DNA of 57,855 nt, from positions 168,757 to 226,611 of the forward strand of contig CAMPET010000078.1 in the NCBI GenBank assembly GCA_946803715.1. Reading direction: 5' to 3'. Each line of letters begins with the position of its first letter. Position 1 is the stretch's first letter. Positions 11,507-24,074 of the stretch are shown here, in pieces. The notes below the pieces were generated by a model that saw nothing but the letters and a program-made list of their open reading frames with translations, was not told the origin of the DNA and did not search any database. Both the position numbers and the translations under genes were made by a program. Origin of the DNA: Beroe ovata. Its lineage: Eukaryota; Ctenophora; Nuda; Beroida; Beroidae.

Positions 11507-12168
11507 CATAAACTCAATTTGTTGTATGCATGATGTAAACATGGTTCATATTTGCAGCACTTTCTTCTCTGAGCAAGGACCAAGCCTCAGTAGGGAGATA
11601 ATGGATCAATTTGACATATTGATCAATACTGTTGATAGCGACTGGGATCTTTACTATTGGATGACTGGTAAAGATCACCCTCCTCCCCCATATGATAATG
11701 AGGTAATAGCTATTGAAAATTATGAAATTCATCATGGTTACAGGCTTTAGGAGATATGAATGGTTGATAGTAATGATTTTAGGTTATGAAAATGTTGATG
11801 GAGTTTACTCAGAATAAAGAGATGAGAGACAGAACTCAGCAGCCAGAGCTCTGAGAGTGCCTGAATAGAATAGACCTCAACCTTATTGCATTCAACCCTC
11901 AAAATAATTAAAAGTAGTTGAAGACAGAAATGCTTGAGATGGTTTTATGATCAATAATTTTATTGTGGCCCTCTTCAAAATGTTATATTTATTTTTGATA
12001 TTGTTGTACAGCTAAATCTGAGATAAACACTAGACAATGTTTTCATTACATTGGGAAGGGGGTCACATTGGGGAGGGGATCACAAATCTCAACATGAACT
12101 GCATTTTTCGGTTTTATTACATGAGTGTGATATTTTATGCTTACTTGTTTTCTTCTTAGCCAAGATAA
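11507..12168. repeat. 662-bp block, second copy, with stranded SDHAF2 exon 3
   Basis: Second copy of 9440-10101. It contains SDHAF2 exon 3 (11558-11750) with its acceptor but no upstream exons, so it cannot encode the protein alone. It runs directly into the TMEM237 first coding exon, which suggests this is the contig end that truly adjoins TMEM237. Confidence 0.9.
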
Positions 12169-12173
12169 GTTTG

Positions 12174-13851
12174 ATGACCACTCGCCCGCTGCCTATACAG
12201 CCTCAATACAAAGAGAATACCGGCAGTGATGAGGCACCAATAAAAGGGGAGAAGAAAAGAGGAAAGAGAAAGCAGCGAAAGAATGAAACGCCTAAATATG
12301 AGGAAGGAGATCAGGTAAATTAGTGATTTGCTTGCATGAATCGATGCTGTGTTGTGACATTCTGGAGTCGGCATACATGGTAGTTGTTCTCATGACGTAA
12401 TCTATGTTAACGAATTCAGGGTGAGGACACGTATGATGAATACTATGACCACGAACTAGTTGAGATGAGTGGTGACTTCAACTCCAAGTTAGCTGACAAC
12501 GTGGAGCCTCTCAACAACGATGCGGCAGCAGAAGCAGCAGCTGACCTAGCTCTGAGTGCCATTAGGTCTGGCCGGAGGACAAGGAACACACCTTCTAAGC
12601 ATCATGAGTATGAGAAAATAGCTGGGCCAAGCACCGAAACTGGCGTGCCAAGGTAGATGAATTCAGTCGTGATTTGAACCATGAATTTCAAACAAGGGTC
12701 TTTGTTTGCTTTACGCAATAAAAATCAATACTTGAATCCTTCTTTTTGTAGTCCGAGTCGACGAGCGGCAACTAAGATCAAGAGAATGTCGCAAGAAGTG
12801 AAGAACTGGAAGGAAGTTGTAGTTGACGGTGAGCAGCAAGGTCAGGTAGTTCATCACGAGGGGAGACTCCCACACACCTCGCCCTCTGCGGGAAAAAGCA
12901 GGAAGAAGAAACCTAAACGAAGGTTTGAAACCCATGCTTCGTTTGTGTTCTTGATCTGTGAACACTGAAAATGTGATAAATCACTTAAGTACTCATAAGC
13001 TATACCCACTTACGAAATCATGCATAACCTCGTGATTCCATGTTTTCAGAGAGAGAACAGGCACAACATCAGCCTATGAAGAAAGTGGACTTGACGCCCT
13101 TGTGGATGAAGCTGATGTAATCAACACACAACCTGAAAAGACCCAAGATGATAATGGGAAAGTTGCGGGAGCAAGCCCCAGCGTTATTTATCATGAGAAG
13201 GATGATGGAAGTGGCTTTATCAAGAAATCAGCATTTGAGGAGAGCACCGTCGCGTTGGTTGAGAGAAACACAGTTATTGAGTATTCCACACTTGACGTGT
13301 CTTACTCTCTACAGAATTGGTTCTATGTCCTCAGTTTATTCATTCACGGGCTCCTTGCTGGTTTTGCAGCCTGGCAGACGCTCCAGATATACATTGAGAA
13401 CAAGCCAGATGCACGATTCCTCCAGGAGTATGAGAACTTGGCCTGGCCTGCTGCTTCTGCATACTTCATCTGTACTGCAATCTGCACTGTGAGTTCTCTG
13501 GACATACTGGAGGTGGCTATATCGGGGAGGAGAGGGGACGTGATCAGCAGCCTGATTCGGAACCCTGTCCATACTCTTACTGTCGTGTTCTATGTCTTTG
13601 CTCTGATCCTGACCTGTGGTCTCTCCTCAATCGACGACAAGTTGTCTCTCTATTCGCTGAGGCCTGATCTCTGGACTGATATGTCAACTGACATCAACAT
13701 GTGGAAGATAATCAACACCCTCAGAATGGTCTTCTCAGTCCTTGGCTTCCTCCTTCTCTCCTACTGCTTCCTCTTCTCAGTGAGACCTACCCGGAAAGTT
13801 GTACGGAACACAGCAAGGATCATACAGCCACAGAGAGGAGAGACCCTCTAA
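12174..13851 (+). CDS. TMEM237: TMEM237 (ciliary transition-zone membrane protein)
   Basis: Tetraspan protein of the ciliary transition zone (MKS/B9 module; JBTS14 gene in humans). Coding exons: 12174-12314 (the exon begins at an acceptor before 12160, so a 5' UTR exon lies upstream), 12420-12652, 12752-12922, 13050-13851; phases 0, 2, 2; 448 aa (human about 408). The N-terminal ~270 residues are polar with Lys/Arg clusters (KKRGKRKQRK, RKKKPKRR), as in the family. Four hydrophobic helices follow: around YVLSLFIHGLLAGFAAW, AASAYFICTAICTVSSL, TLTVVFYVFALILTCGL and MVFSVLGFLLLSYCFLF. The HGLLAGFAAW block and helix spacing support the call. The presence of this gene implies a ciliated organism. 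Confidence 0.88.
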
Positions 13852-14704
13852 ACAACACATGAGATTGATGTCTCAACTGATGAATCATCAACTCATGAGA
13901 CTGATGTCTCAAGTGATGAGCGTTGTTTGGACTCCCAGATAACTATGACTGTTCATGGGACTCCCAGAGCATGAGTCAAACAACAGAACACGGTGTTGTG
14001 GATAATGGACCTAATATCAGATATCGTGTAACTTAATATCAGATATCGTGTAACCTATTTACAGTATACACTATGACATCCATAACCTAACTTCTTATGC
14101 CCCATGCATTCGCCCCAGTTTCCTTCCATATATCGTACTGGACACACTGTTTTATACGGGTTAATGTTTTACAGTGTGATGTAATGATAACAGAGACAAA
14201 TATTTTATCCCATTTTATAACCTTGTACATAGTTTAAATATTTAACATCAGTTTACACTATATCAGCTACATTTTATTGCAAAATTTTATTTTACTCACT
14301 GATTACTTCAAAATTGAAATATTTAATGACCTAATTTGGTTTACAAATGTTCTCTGATAATCACATCTTAACTGTAAAGTAGTTTTCATAATAAAGTAGC
14401 TAGATAAATCATCAACAATTTTAGTGCTATTTTCTCACTGTAACAGTTAGTTAATCTTTCTTAATTATCTTCGTAGCTTCGATAATCATGGTAAACGTAT
14501 TTTATGGTCGGCACTGATAGTATTTTGTATAAATGTGTTATTCTATAGTAGCATTCAGATAATGTAATGAAAGCATTGTATGTTACAGCCTTCTACACAA
14601 CATTATTTGCATTTAATTGAATCTGCTTGGAATCTAATTAGTTAATTAGGTACCTGGTGTATAAATAGCTACAAACACTATCATATTACTACTACAATAA
14701 TAGG
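13852..14704. other. TMEM237 3' flank / CPSF3 promoter region
   Basis: AT-rich. Short duplications: GATGTCTCAA..TGATGA around 13865-13920, and a tandem pair of TAATATCAGATATCGTGTAAC at about 14008-14052. AATAAA-type signals are frequent. No gene seen. Confidence 0.6.
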
Positions 14705-17700
14705 ATGGGTGAGAAGCGACCTGTTGAGGAGTTGAGTGATGAACTGACCATAACTCCGCTGGGTGCTGGTCAAGAAGTCGGTAGATCATGTGTCCTGTTA
14801 CAATTCAAGGGGAAGCGAGTACTGCTTGACATTGGGATACATCCGGGGTTGAGCGGTTTGGAGGCACTGCCATTCATTGATGTCATTGACACTAGTCAGA
14901 TAGGTTTGTTCGTGATGAGTGTGGTTACTGAATAGCCAAGAGAGTTTTATGAACATTGAACACTTGAAATGATTGTCAGGTGCAAATTTCATTTCCGGGT
15001 TCATCTCATCTTTGAAACAAGCATCACTTGTTCACCGAATAGCTGACAACCTCTCCCCCTCAGATTTGCTCCTTGTGTCACACTTCCATCTGGACCACTG
15101 TGGTGCTCTACCATATCTACTGGAGAAAACCAGTTTCAAGGGACGGACATTCATGACACACGCAACCAAGGCGATCTACAAGTGGATCTTGGCTGATTAC
15201 ATCAAGGTACGTGATGATATACCATATACATTGTGCACTATACAAACATGCAAATTGCAATACATTTTGAAGTTTGACAGGCTTTGTGTTTTTCACAGGT
15301 AACTCAGTGTTTACTTTATCTACGACCCTAATTTTTTACATTCTACATTTGGCTGCCACCGAACAGAACAAGGCAATGAACCTTACGTCACTCTACCGAT
15401 CGTTCAATCTTGACCACACCCTACGACGCATTCTCGCACAGTATTGACCAGTTCACAGTAATGGTCACTTAACACACCGCCCAGTTAGCACTCACTCACG
15501 TCTTTCTCTCAGGTGAGCAACATAACGACAGAGGACAGGGGTGTTCTGTACACTGAGAAGGATCTTGACAACAGTCTTGACAAGATAGAAACTATCAATT
15601 TCCATGAGGAGATAGAGGTCAATGGTATCAGGTTCTGGAGTTACAATGCTGGTCATGTCCTGGGCGCGGCAATGTTCATGATAGAGATAGCTGGGGTCAA
15701 ACTCCTATACACTGGTTAGTATGTGGTCCAGTAGAAAATCTTATTTCGGTTGGTGTCGCAATATGCGCTCCATTTCCAGCAGAGAGTCTGCTCTACGCAA
15801 TGGTCTGTGATCATCTGAACACATCATGATGTACCTAACTAGTGCCACCACCACCCCCAGGTGATTTCTCCCGTCAGGAGGACAGACACCTCATGGCGGC
15901 CGAGGTTCCCAACGTGAAGCCCGATATTCTGATTATAGAGAGCACGTACGGTACCCACGTGCATGAAAAGAGGGAAGTGAGGGAGGCCCGCTTCACCCAG
16001 ACAGTGCACGATACCATATCTCGTGGGGGTCGGTGTCTGATCCCAGTGTTTGCTCTGGGCAGGGCACAGGAACTCATGCTCATACTGGACGAATATTGGG
16101 AGGCACACCCGGAGTTACATGATGTTCCCATCTACTACGCTTCCTCCCTAGCCAAGAAGTGCATGGCGGTGTTTCAGACATATGTCAATGCTATGAATGA
16201 CAAGATTCGCCGCCAAATCTCAGTCAATAATCCCTTCGTGTTCAAACATATCAGTAACCTGAAGAATATCGATCAGTTTCAGGATATAGGTAAGTTCGTT
16301 TTCTATTTTCAAATTTTGTAAGCCTTTCCAGAATTCATTTTCCATGAAGATGTTTAAAAGTTATAATTGGCGTTCAAAACTTGGCGTAGAATTTGAATGT
16401 AATGATGGAGTTGTTGGCTGTTGCTGAGAGAATCAAGGAAACTCTCTTCTCATTCCACATTACCGCAGGTCCGTCTGTGGTGATGGCCTCGCCTGGAATG
16501 CTCCAGAGTGGTCTATCCCGCGAGCTATTCGAGACGTGGTGCCCAGATCAGAGGAATAGCTGTATCATAGCAGGTTACTGTGTGGAGGGCACCCTAGCCA
16601 AGATCATCATGAGTGAGCCAGAGGAGATCATATCAATCACAGGGCAGAGACTCCCACTAAAGTGTAGTGTGAACTACATCTCGTTCAGTGCTCACACTGA
16701 CTACGAGCAGACCAGTGAGTTCATCAGACTACTCAAGCCGGGGCATATCATACTAGTACACGGGGAACAGTCAGAGATGCAGAGACTCAAGTTAGTCTAC
16801 CTGGTGGTGTTAACAGTATATGTGTAGTGTCGGGTGTGTTACCATGGTTACCAGGTTGTTACCATGGTCACCAGGGTATGCCGCTGTGTTACCATGGTTA
16901 CAGACTACAGTGTAGTCCACACTGTGTAGTCCTCTCACTGTGTGACTCTCAGGGTGGCTCTAAAGAGGGAGTATGATGATCAACTCGATATCTTCTCTCC
17001 TGCAAACAACGAGGAGATTGTACTCAACTTCAGAGGGGAGAAGATGGCCAAGGTGGGTACACACAATGTCACTCCCGCTAGGGCCTAGTTTATAAGTCGA
17101 TATCGGTGCTTCAATCCAATCCCTCTTGTTAGATGTAGACTTTGATGTATTTATGATGCATGAGGTGTTATAGTTATGCATGACCATCGACCAATGGTTC
17201 TTTGATTTACCGATGAATATTTCCATGAAATGTTCAGACCTACAAGCCAATATCTGTTGTTTGGAATGTGACAAACGTATTGTCCAGGTAGTAGGACGGC
17301 TAGCATCTAAGAAAGCAAAAGCAGGTGATGTGGTGAGTGGTGTGCTGGTGAAGAGAGGGTTTAACTACCACATAGTGAGTGCAGAGGAGTTACAGCACTA
17401 CACAGACCTAAGCCAGGGCGTGGTCCAACAGAAACAGACACTCTCGTTCACTGCACCCTTCTCCCTGCTACACCACTGTCTACTCCAGCTTGCGGGAACT
17501 GTGGAGCAGGTTGAGCAGAGCGGGAAAAACTGTCTGCGGGTGTTTGACGCGGTGAGTGTTACAGGAGTCATTTACAGGACGTGTTGTCTTAGTGCTACTG
17601 CAGTGTACTACACCCTGCACAATGTCTACAGTCGTTTACACTCGTGTAATGTACAGTGTACACAGTATACTTTAGATGTTGTTAGTGCTGTACTCTGTAC

Positions 17701-18905
17701 TTGCTGTCTAATGTACTTTATACACTGTACTAGTGTACTACATAGTACGCACTGTGTACAGTGTGTAAAGTACACAATGGACTGCACTGTGTACACTACA
17801 CATTCCACTGTGTACTGTGTAGTGTGTTCTACAATCAGTAGCCAGTGGAATGCTACACTACCTATTGTTATGTATATTGTATTCTGTAAATGGATAATGT
17901 TACTATGTGTGTGTAATTGTGTACTCTGTAGACTGCATTATAGTAGAGAGTGTAGACTACAGAGTGTACTGTATATACAGAGTGCACATTGTCCCCATAC
18001 CACCTTCATGTTATAATTGTACAGTATATACGTATCGCCATTTAGCTGTTAGGTAGGTATGGAATACATTGTATGATGTATAATTATGTACCTATCAAAA
18101 GAATGAATTGCTTTGTGAAATGCGTAAATCGGGAAGGTCTGTACGTGACTGTTATTAGCTTATACCATCACGAGGTGCTCTCTGATTGGCTGTTACCATC
18201 ACAAGTTGTCGTGTGATTGGCTGATACCATCACGAGCTGCTCTCTGATTGGCTAATATCAGGTGTTGGTAGTACAGGAGAAGAACAAGGTGGTTATACAG
18301 TGGGAGGGTAGTAACATGAACGATATGTATGCTGATGCAGTGCTCACGCTCTGTTTACAGATAGAGGCTAATCCACAAGCTATCAAACAGTCATCTCTCA
18401 GGAGCATTACACAGGTAGCCGGGACCCCGCTGGGACAGTGGGGTAATTCATACTTTGTTTACTAACGACGACAAAACATAGTATGTTGTGTTAATGTGTT
18501 ATGATGTATACAGTGGGTATGTTGTCAAGATACTGAACCAGCGCTGAAACGTGTGTGTCACAGGGAAAAGACAAGTCCACGTTTGAAGACAGGGTCCAGA
18601 AACTCTTAGTCGAGATGTTTGGCGATGACCATGTGAGTTACCAGCCCAAACTGAAGTACATCACGGTTACCAAGGACTCAGAAAAAGCTGTGATAAACCT
18701 CAAATCATACGAAGGTTGGTGACAACTCAGTTTATTGAACCAGCACATCCTCTTATTTTGTCACCAGAGCTATTTCTGATATCCCATCCTTTCATTTTCA
18801 GTACAATGCGGTAATGACTCGCTTCACCAGATGATATCATCTGCAATAAAGCGGCTTCACATCGCCCTTTCCCCAGTAAATGTTCCTACTATTGCAATCA
18901 CCTGA
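14705..18905 (+). CDS. CPSF3: CPSF73, the pre-mRNA 3'-end endonuclease
   Basis: Metallo-beta-lactamase/beta-CASP endonuclease that cleaves pre-mRNA before polyadenylation and histone pre-mRNA, in the CPSF mCF module in the nucleus. Ten exons: 14705-14903, 15064-15206, 15513-15714, 15861-16289, 16469-16790, 16953-17052, 17288-17551, 18262-18414, 18564-18714, 18802-18905. Phases agree throughout; 688 aa (human 684). The zinc motif HFHLDH is at residues ~73-78, with further ligands in [19 protein letters not shown] and SFSAHTDY. The beta-CASP blocks [11 protein letters not shown] and [15 protein letters not shown] are intact, so the enzyme should be active. The C-terminal domain (exons 8-10) is more diverged, as usual. 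Intron 7 holds a GTACAC-rich satellite. Confidence 0.97.
17590..18010. repeat. GTACAC-type quasi-palindromic satellite in CPSF3 intron 7
   Basis: Dense overlapping TGTACACTGT, GTACAGTGTAC and TGTGTACAC words on both strands. It happens to be open in the frame following exon 7, but composition and repetition argue against coding. Similar sequence lies at 52490-53080, 34365-34415 and 35800-35850. Confidence 0.8.
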
Positions 18906-19222
18906 GACAGTACCCTTCAACTTCCCATGACATGATAAATTGAGATATGATGAATCGAGAAGAAAGCTGTCTTATTCTGAGTAAGACATTGACATTATCC
19001 TGGGATCTTGGTTTCAGAGTTCTTATTCAATTTTTATTCATATTGTTTATTTTTATGGCCAATGTGTTCTATTAATTTATTTGTTCTTAATTAATGAGGC
19101 AATGTGTTGTCTTCCAAGAACCTCATTTAGATCATAGCATAGAACCCTGATTGCTTTTGGCAATGATATTAACTCACACGCGGTGATTGTATTATCAGTT
19201 CTGATAACCCATCCTGTTACAG
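18906..19222. other. CPSF3-NSD spacer
   Basis: About 320 bp of AT-rich sequence ending in a splice acceptor at 19222, so an untranslated NSD first exon probably lies within or before it. Nothing else is seen. Confidence 0.5.
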
Positions 19223-19230
19223 TTGATGGC

Positions 19231-22200
19231 ATGAATGATTGTGAAGGACCTACTAATGATGCTTTAAAGGAGTCTAAAGTATTCAGCATCAACTCAGCTA
19301 GTAAAGTGACACAAAGTCCCATGAAGTCAGTCAAGGACGACTTCGTTCCCGGAGATTTGGTCTTTGCCAAATTTTCAGGTTATAGCTGGCCTGCCATTGT
19401 AGCTAGCGCTAAAGCAAGCACTATCAACATTGTAACTCTCGTTCTGGAACAAGACGAGGTTATTGATAAGGAGGACGCAGTGCACTATGGGGGAAGCGAG
19501 CACTTACAACAGATAATGAGCCTCTTAACCCCAGGCGAGAGGCAAGATTTCTCCGAGGCTTCATCTTCTCTGATAGAGTTGAGCGCAAAATCTAGGTCAG
19601 AACGTTTAGACTTTATGAGTATAGATGCACCACAGGAAGAAAGTGGTAAGGAAAATGACTCCACTATGGTATCTGATAGTGCAATTCCTATTCCAGCACC
19701 TTTGATTGCATCACCTTTGAACAAGTCTCCTTTGAACAAGAGTGCTTTAAGCAAGTCTCACTTGACCAAGTCTTCCGAAGCCAATCCAGTGAAGGAGGAT
19801 TTCTCATCTGCTGGCGTTGCCAAAAGTCAGAAAAATCAAGCCAGTGCCTCTCATCCTGTTAAGGAGATCATTGTCAAGAGTGATCAGACACCGAGATTTA
19901 CTCTGGAAATCGGATCTCCCAATTTCTGTTCTCTAGATATTCCATTGGCTGCTATAGATGACATGGTGCAACACCCAACTCTATCTATTATGAATGAATG
20001 TTCGAAGGCTGCTAGTAAGATGACGCCGACAAAAGAGGAAAGAGATGAAGCATACATCAACAATGCTGTGGCACTCACGAACAGAATTCTTCATAACCCC
20101 TTTGAAAGTTCTCCCGGTCAAGAGCTATCATATGATGGCGTGAAGATGGCTCGAGAACGAGCTTTGCTCATGGTTGATCCTAATAGAAATAAACGTGAGC
20201 GATCTAGATCGAACTCATTCAACTTATTCGCATCCAAATCTCCTGACGAAAAGGCTCATGTTGATCATCTGAAAGCGGTGAGAGCATCACAGAAGAAATC
20301 GTTGAAATCTCTTGCAGTCCCCCTAGAAATAGTGCAGACAACTGCCAGAAATCCTTCTAAGAAACCAGGGAGAAAATCAGTTGCCCAAAAAGAGAAAGAA
20401 TTTAGTGATGCTGCTGTTATATCTCAAATATGTGCTGAAGAAGCTTTCCATGAAGCAGCAACTTTGTTAATGTCTGAATCGAGCAATTCAGTGAATACCA
20501 TCGAAGACATGGCCTGTGTAGCGGCAGAAAAGCTCTTGAATGTTAAGAGCCCGGCAAAGTCAATCCCTAATCAGTCACCGGCGAAATGTACAAGCAGTGA
20601 GGATTTGTATCACACAAAATTGATCAACTCTCTTCAAAGAGAAGTGTCTGCCGTCAATTCAAAGTCATCTCCTAAGAAAGCTCATCAATTGAAAAGAACA
20701 GGTAAAAGGCCGAAAACTAAGATGACAAAGACCAAAGAAACAACTGCGGGTAAATCGATTGAAAATGCTGCAGTGAATGGGGTCCACATGTCTGATAGGA
20801 AGGAGGGTGAATCAGAATCCAGTGAATCTGGAAAAGACTCCTTGCTTGAATCGAACAAGAAAAGTTCGATACAATCTGAAAACTCTGTTGAGAATTCTGG
20901 TACACTTGGAGTAGAAATTCCTCTAGAGGAGTCAAAATTGCTTCCTTTGGAACCTATGTCTTTACAGCTTGGAGAAGAAGGGCCAAGTTCTAGTAAAGGG
21001 CTTCATTCTTCAGAGGAGCCTATCAGCGTGGACAATAGTATCATAAACTTCCTCATGCCATATTACATATCCCTGTTTGAGAATGTTATAAAGGAGCAAC
21101 TTCTCAAGCAAATAAAAGCTGATCTACAGCAGCTCAATCGCGAAGAGATGGAAATAATTTACAAGATGGCGGAAGGTTCATCAGCAGTCCAGAAACCAGC
21201 CGTTGACGTCATTGCAAAGTTAATAAGGGCCTCGAGAAGTGGTCCCTCATCCAATATCATGCCAGAAGTAGGTCCTGGCACTCCCCCTGCTTCCCCAAAA
21301 AGCCAGGCAACGGCATCTGACAATGCCCCCCATGCTCAAAAGAGTGGGTCCTCTGACTCTTCCAATGATACCGAGCTTGATGAGAGGAAGCCTTTGAGAA
21401 GATCTTGTAAAGCTTTGGCAGGGACATCTAAAAGTGGTTCAAAGAAGTCTAAAAAGCCGAAATCACCAGTTAAAATTAGCACTAAGAGCTGGAGTCCTCG
21501 GAAACATGCAATGGCCTTGTACATCAGAGATCTTCAGATAGGAATGCCAGATGCAACAAAACTCAAACAGTCTGAGGTGAAGTTTGGTTCTCTTCAACCT
21601 GAGTGTAAGGAGAGCTACATGCTTCTTGGTGAGAAGATGGCAGCTATGTCCGATGAGGACTACCTTCTCGAGAATAGGGCCCTTTCACTCTATGTGAAGT
21701 CAACTTCTGGAGCATCAAGAACTGGTTGGCTCTCATTAAATGTAACCAAGAAGAGAAGGTTCATAAGAGAAGCGAAAAAATTGAAGAAGGATGAGATATC
21801 CCCTAAGAATGTGGAAGCTTTTAATGAAGACCTGTTATCAAAAGTACTTAACTCTGAATCAAGGAAGAGGAAGAGAGAGTCACAATCTGAAGATGAGGAC
21901 TCTGAGCCTAACAATAAGAAGGAAAAAGGGGATGGAACTATCCTTGATTTCTTCTGTCTAGACTGTTTCAATCTTGGTGAGTTATTCTAGAGATGAATTG
22001 TAATTTCCTTTATTATATGTAGTTATCTCATATCTGTGAAGGAGTGGACACTCCAATTTGTCCTGAATGAATCCATTTTCAGATTACAACACTAAGATAT
22101 ACACTGCCTGCAGTGGCTGTAATGGATTATACCATACTAAATGCCTAGAGAAGCAATCTCAATGTTCGTCGAACACGAAGTCAAAACAAAGGTTGGATAT

Positions 22201-24030
22201 TAAATGATCCATAACACTTTGCTGGCAATCACTTTCACAGTTCATACCCTCGGTAGCTGTTTCGAACGTCATTGTTTATTCCAGGACACTGTGTAGTGAA
22301 TGTCATGGTGGCCCGGTATGTCCAATATGCAGGAAGGGGGGCAATCTGAGGAATTGTGCCCACTGCTCCTTCAAATACCACATTGATTGTGTCATGCCGC
22401 ACATGTCCACACAGGTACTGCTGTTCTGAGTGATATGATGGTTGTTCTCTGTCCTTCTTTTCCCCTCATATCTTCCCTTCACCAATCTATTTTCTCTACA
22501 GGAACTCTCGCCCACCAGTTTCATATGCCCATACCACGTGTGTGGCTCGTGTGAGGCCCGTCCAGAGCTCAGCATCAAGAACTTTGTACGATGTGTCCGC
22601 TGCCCACAGTCATTCCATGAGAATCACTTACCTGCTGGCTGCATGAGGATCTCAAAACGGCATATTCTCTGTTTTAGGTACAGTGAAAAACACGTTATTG
22701 AGCTATTGATACAGTTCCAATAGTGATAAATGATAATAGTTACTCGAATACTATTTCTCATTTTCCAGACATCATAAAGGATTTGGTACGAAAGCAGCTA
22801 CCACAGACCCTCCAAAGAAGCCGAAGAAAAGCGTAAATTCGAAAAGGAGAAAAACACCAGAAAGCGTGCCTCATGTGAATGTATCATTCTGTTTCCAATG
22901 CACATTTGGTGGTGATTTGATCTGTTGTGAAGGATGCCCGGCGAGTTTCCATAATGACTGCGTTCCTGAAGAGAACAGACTCAAAGAAGGTATACAAGGG
23001 CACGAAATACAAATGGACATTTTAGATTTACATGACGGGTCACAAAATTCATTTTAACTTTCTGCAACGTCCTATTCAAAACTTCTCATCCGTTTCAGGT
23101 GAGAGTTCCTGGCTCTGTCCAGACTGCATCGTCGGGAAGAAACCATTCGTTGGCGACATCGTTTGGGTAAAATTCGGGCAGTACAGGTAAAGACCCGCGA
23201 AATTGTGCGCCCGTCACATTGTGGAAATTTAATGTGCGTAGCGCGCGAAATCTTACTTGCGTCCAAGTATACTTTTTCGGGATATTTTGCCGTGTTTTCG
23301 CGCGCGCCGCACTTCTGTGTATATTTGTACTGTCACATTCCAATGTTCAACAATACAATCTATACATTGCACACAGGTGGTGGCCATGCCAACTTGTAGA
23401 CGAGATAGATTTGCCTGACAACATATTCTCAAAACCCCACAAACCATGCCAATTTCCCGCCATTTGTCTGGGCACTAATGAGTTTTCCTGGCTTGATATG
23501 AGCCGCGTGTACTCCTACGAAGATGGTGACAAGGGCGGAGGCTACTCGAGCAGTGTTTCCAAGAGTTTCAAACTGGGTGCGTACTCCCTGCATGAAATGT
23601 GAATAGGAGTATGGTTGTGAAATGTGAATTGCACCTGACTTATTTCCAACATGTTCAAACTGCAGCCTTGATCGAGGCCAAAGATTTGCACGGACAAGTG
23701 AAGCAAATCAAGGAAACATTGTTACAAGAGATATCTGCATTAGAAAAACCGTCTACTAAGAAACCTGCCCCATTCAAGTTTATCAAGGTAAACACTGCTG
23801 CTGTGTTTTGTTGCCATAGCAACCACTTAGTAAAACAACCAAACAACGTTATAGCAACCTCAAAACACAGGCGAATATGCCGTATAACAGTGCAATGAGG
23901 GAGTATGAGAAACAGCTGAAGTTGGAGAGAGCTCCCTTTCCCTGTGATTGTACCGGTACCGATAAATGTTCGGCTGACAGCAACTGTATCAACAGAGTGC
24001 TGCTGACTGAGTGCCCTCCGAGTAAGTGTT

Positions 24031-24074
<44 letters not shown>

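Noticed and set aside
9440-12168. LTR retrotransposon with 662-bp LTRs
   Set aside because: The repeated block contains SDHAF2 exon 3 and sits at single-N junctions; the inner part has no gag or pol.
17552-18016. Continuation of CPSF3 exon 7 frame through intron 7
   Set aside because: The donor at 17551 and exon 8 restore the CPSF3 alignment; the open stretch is GTACAC satellite.
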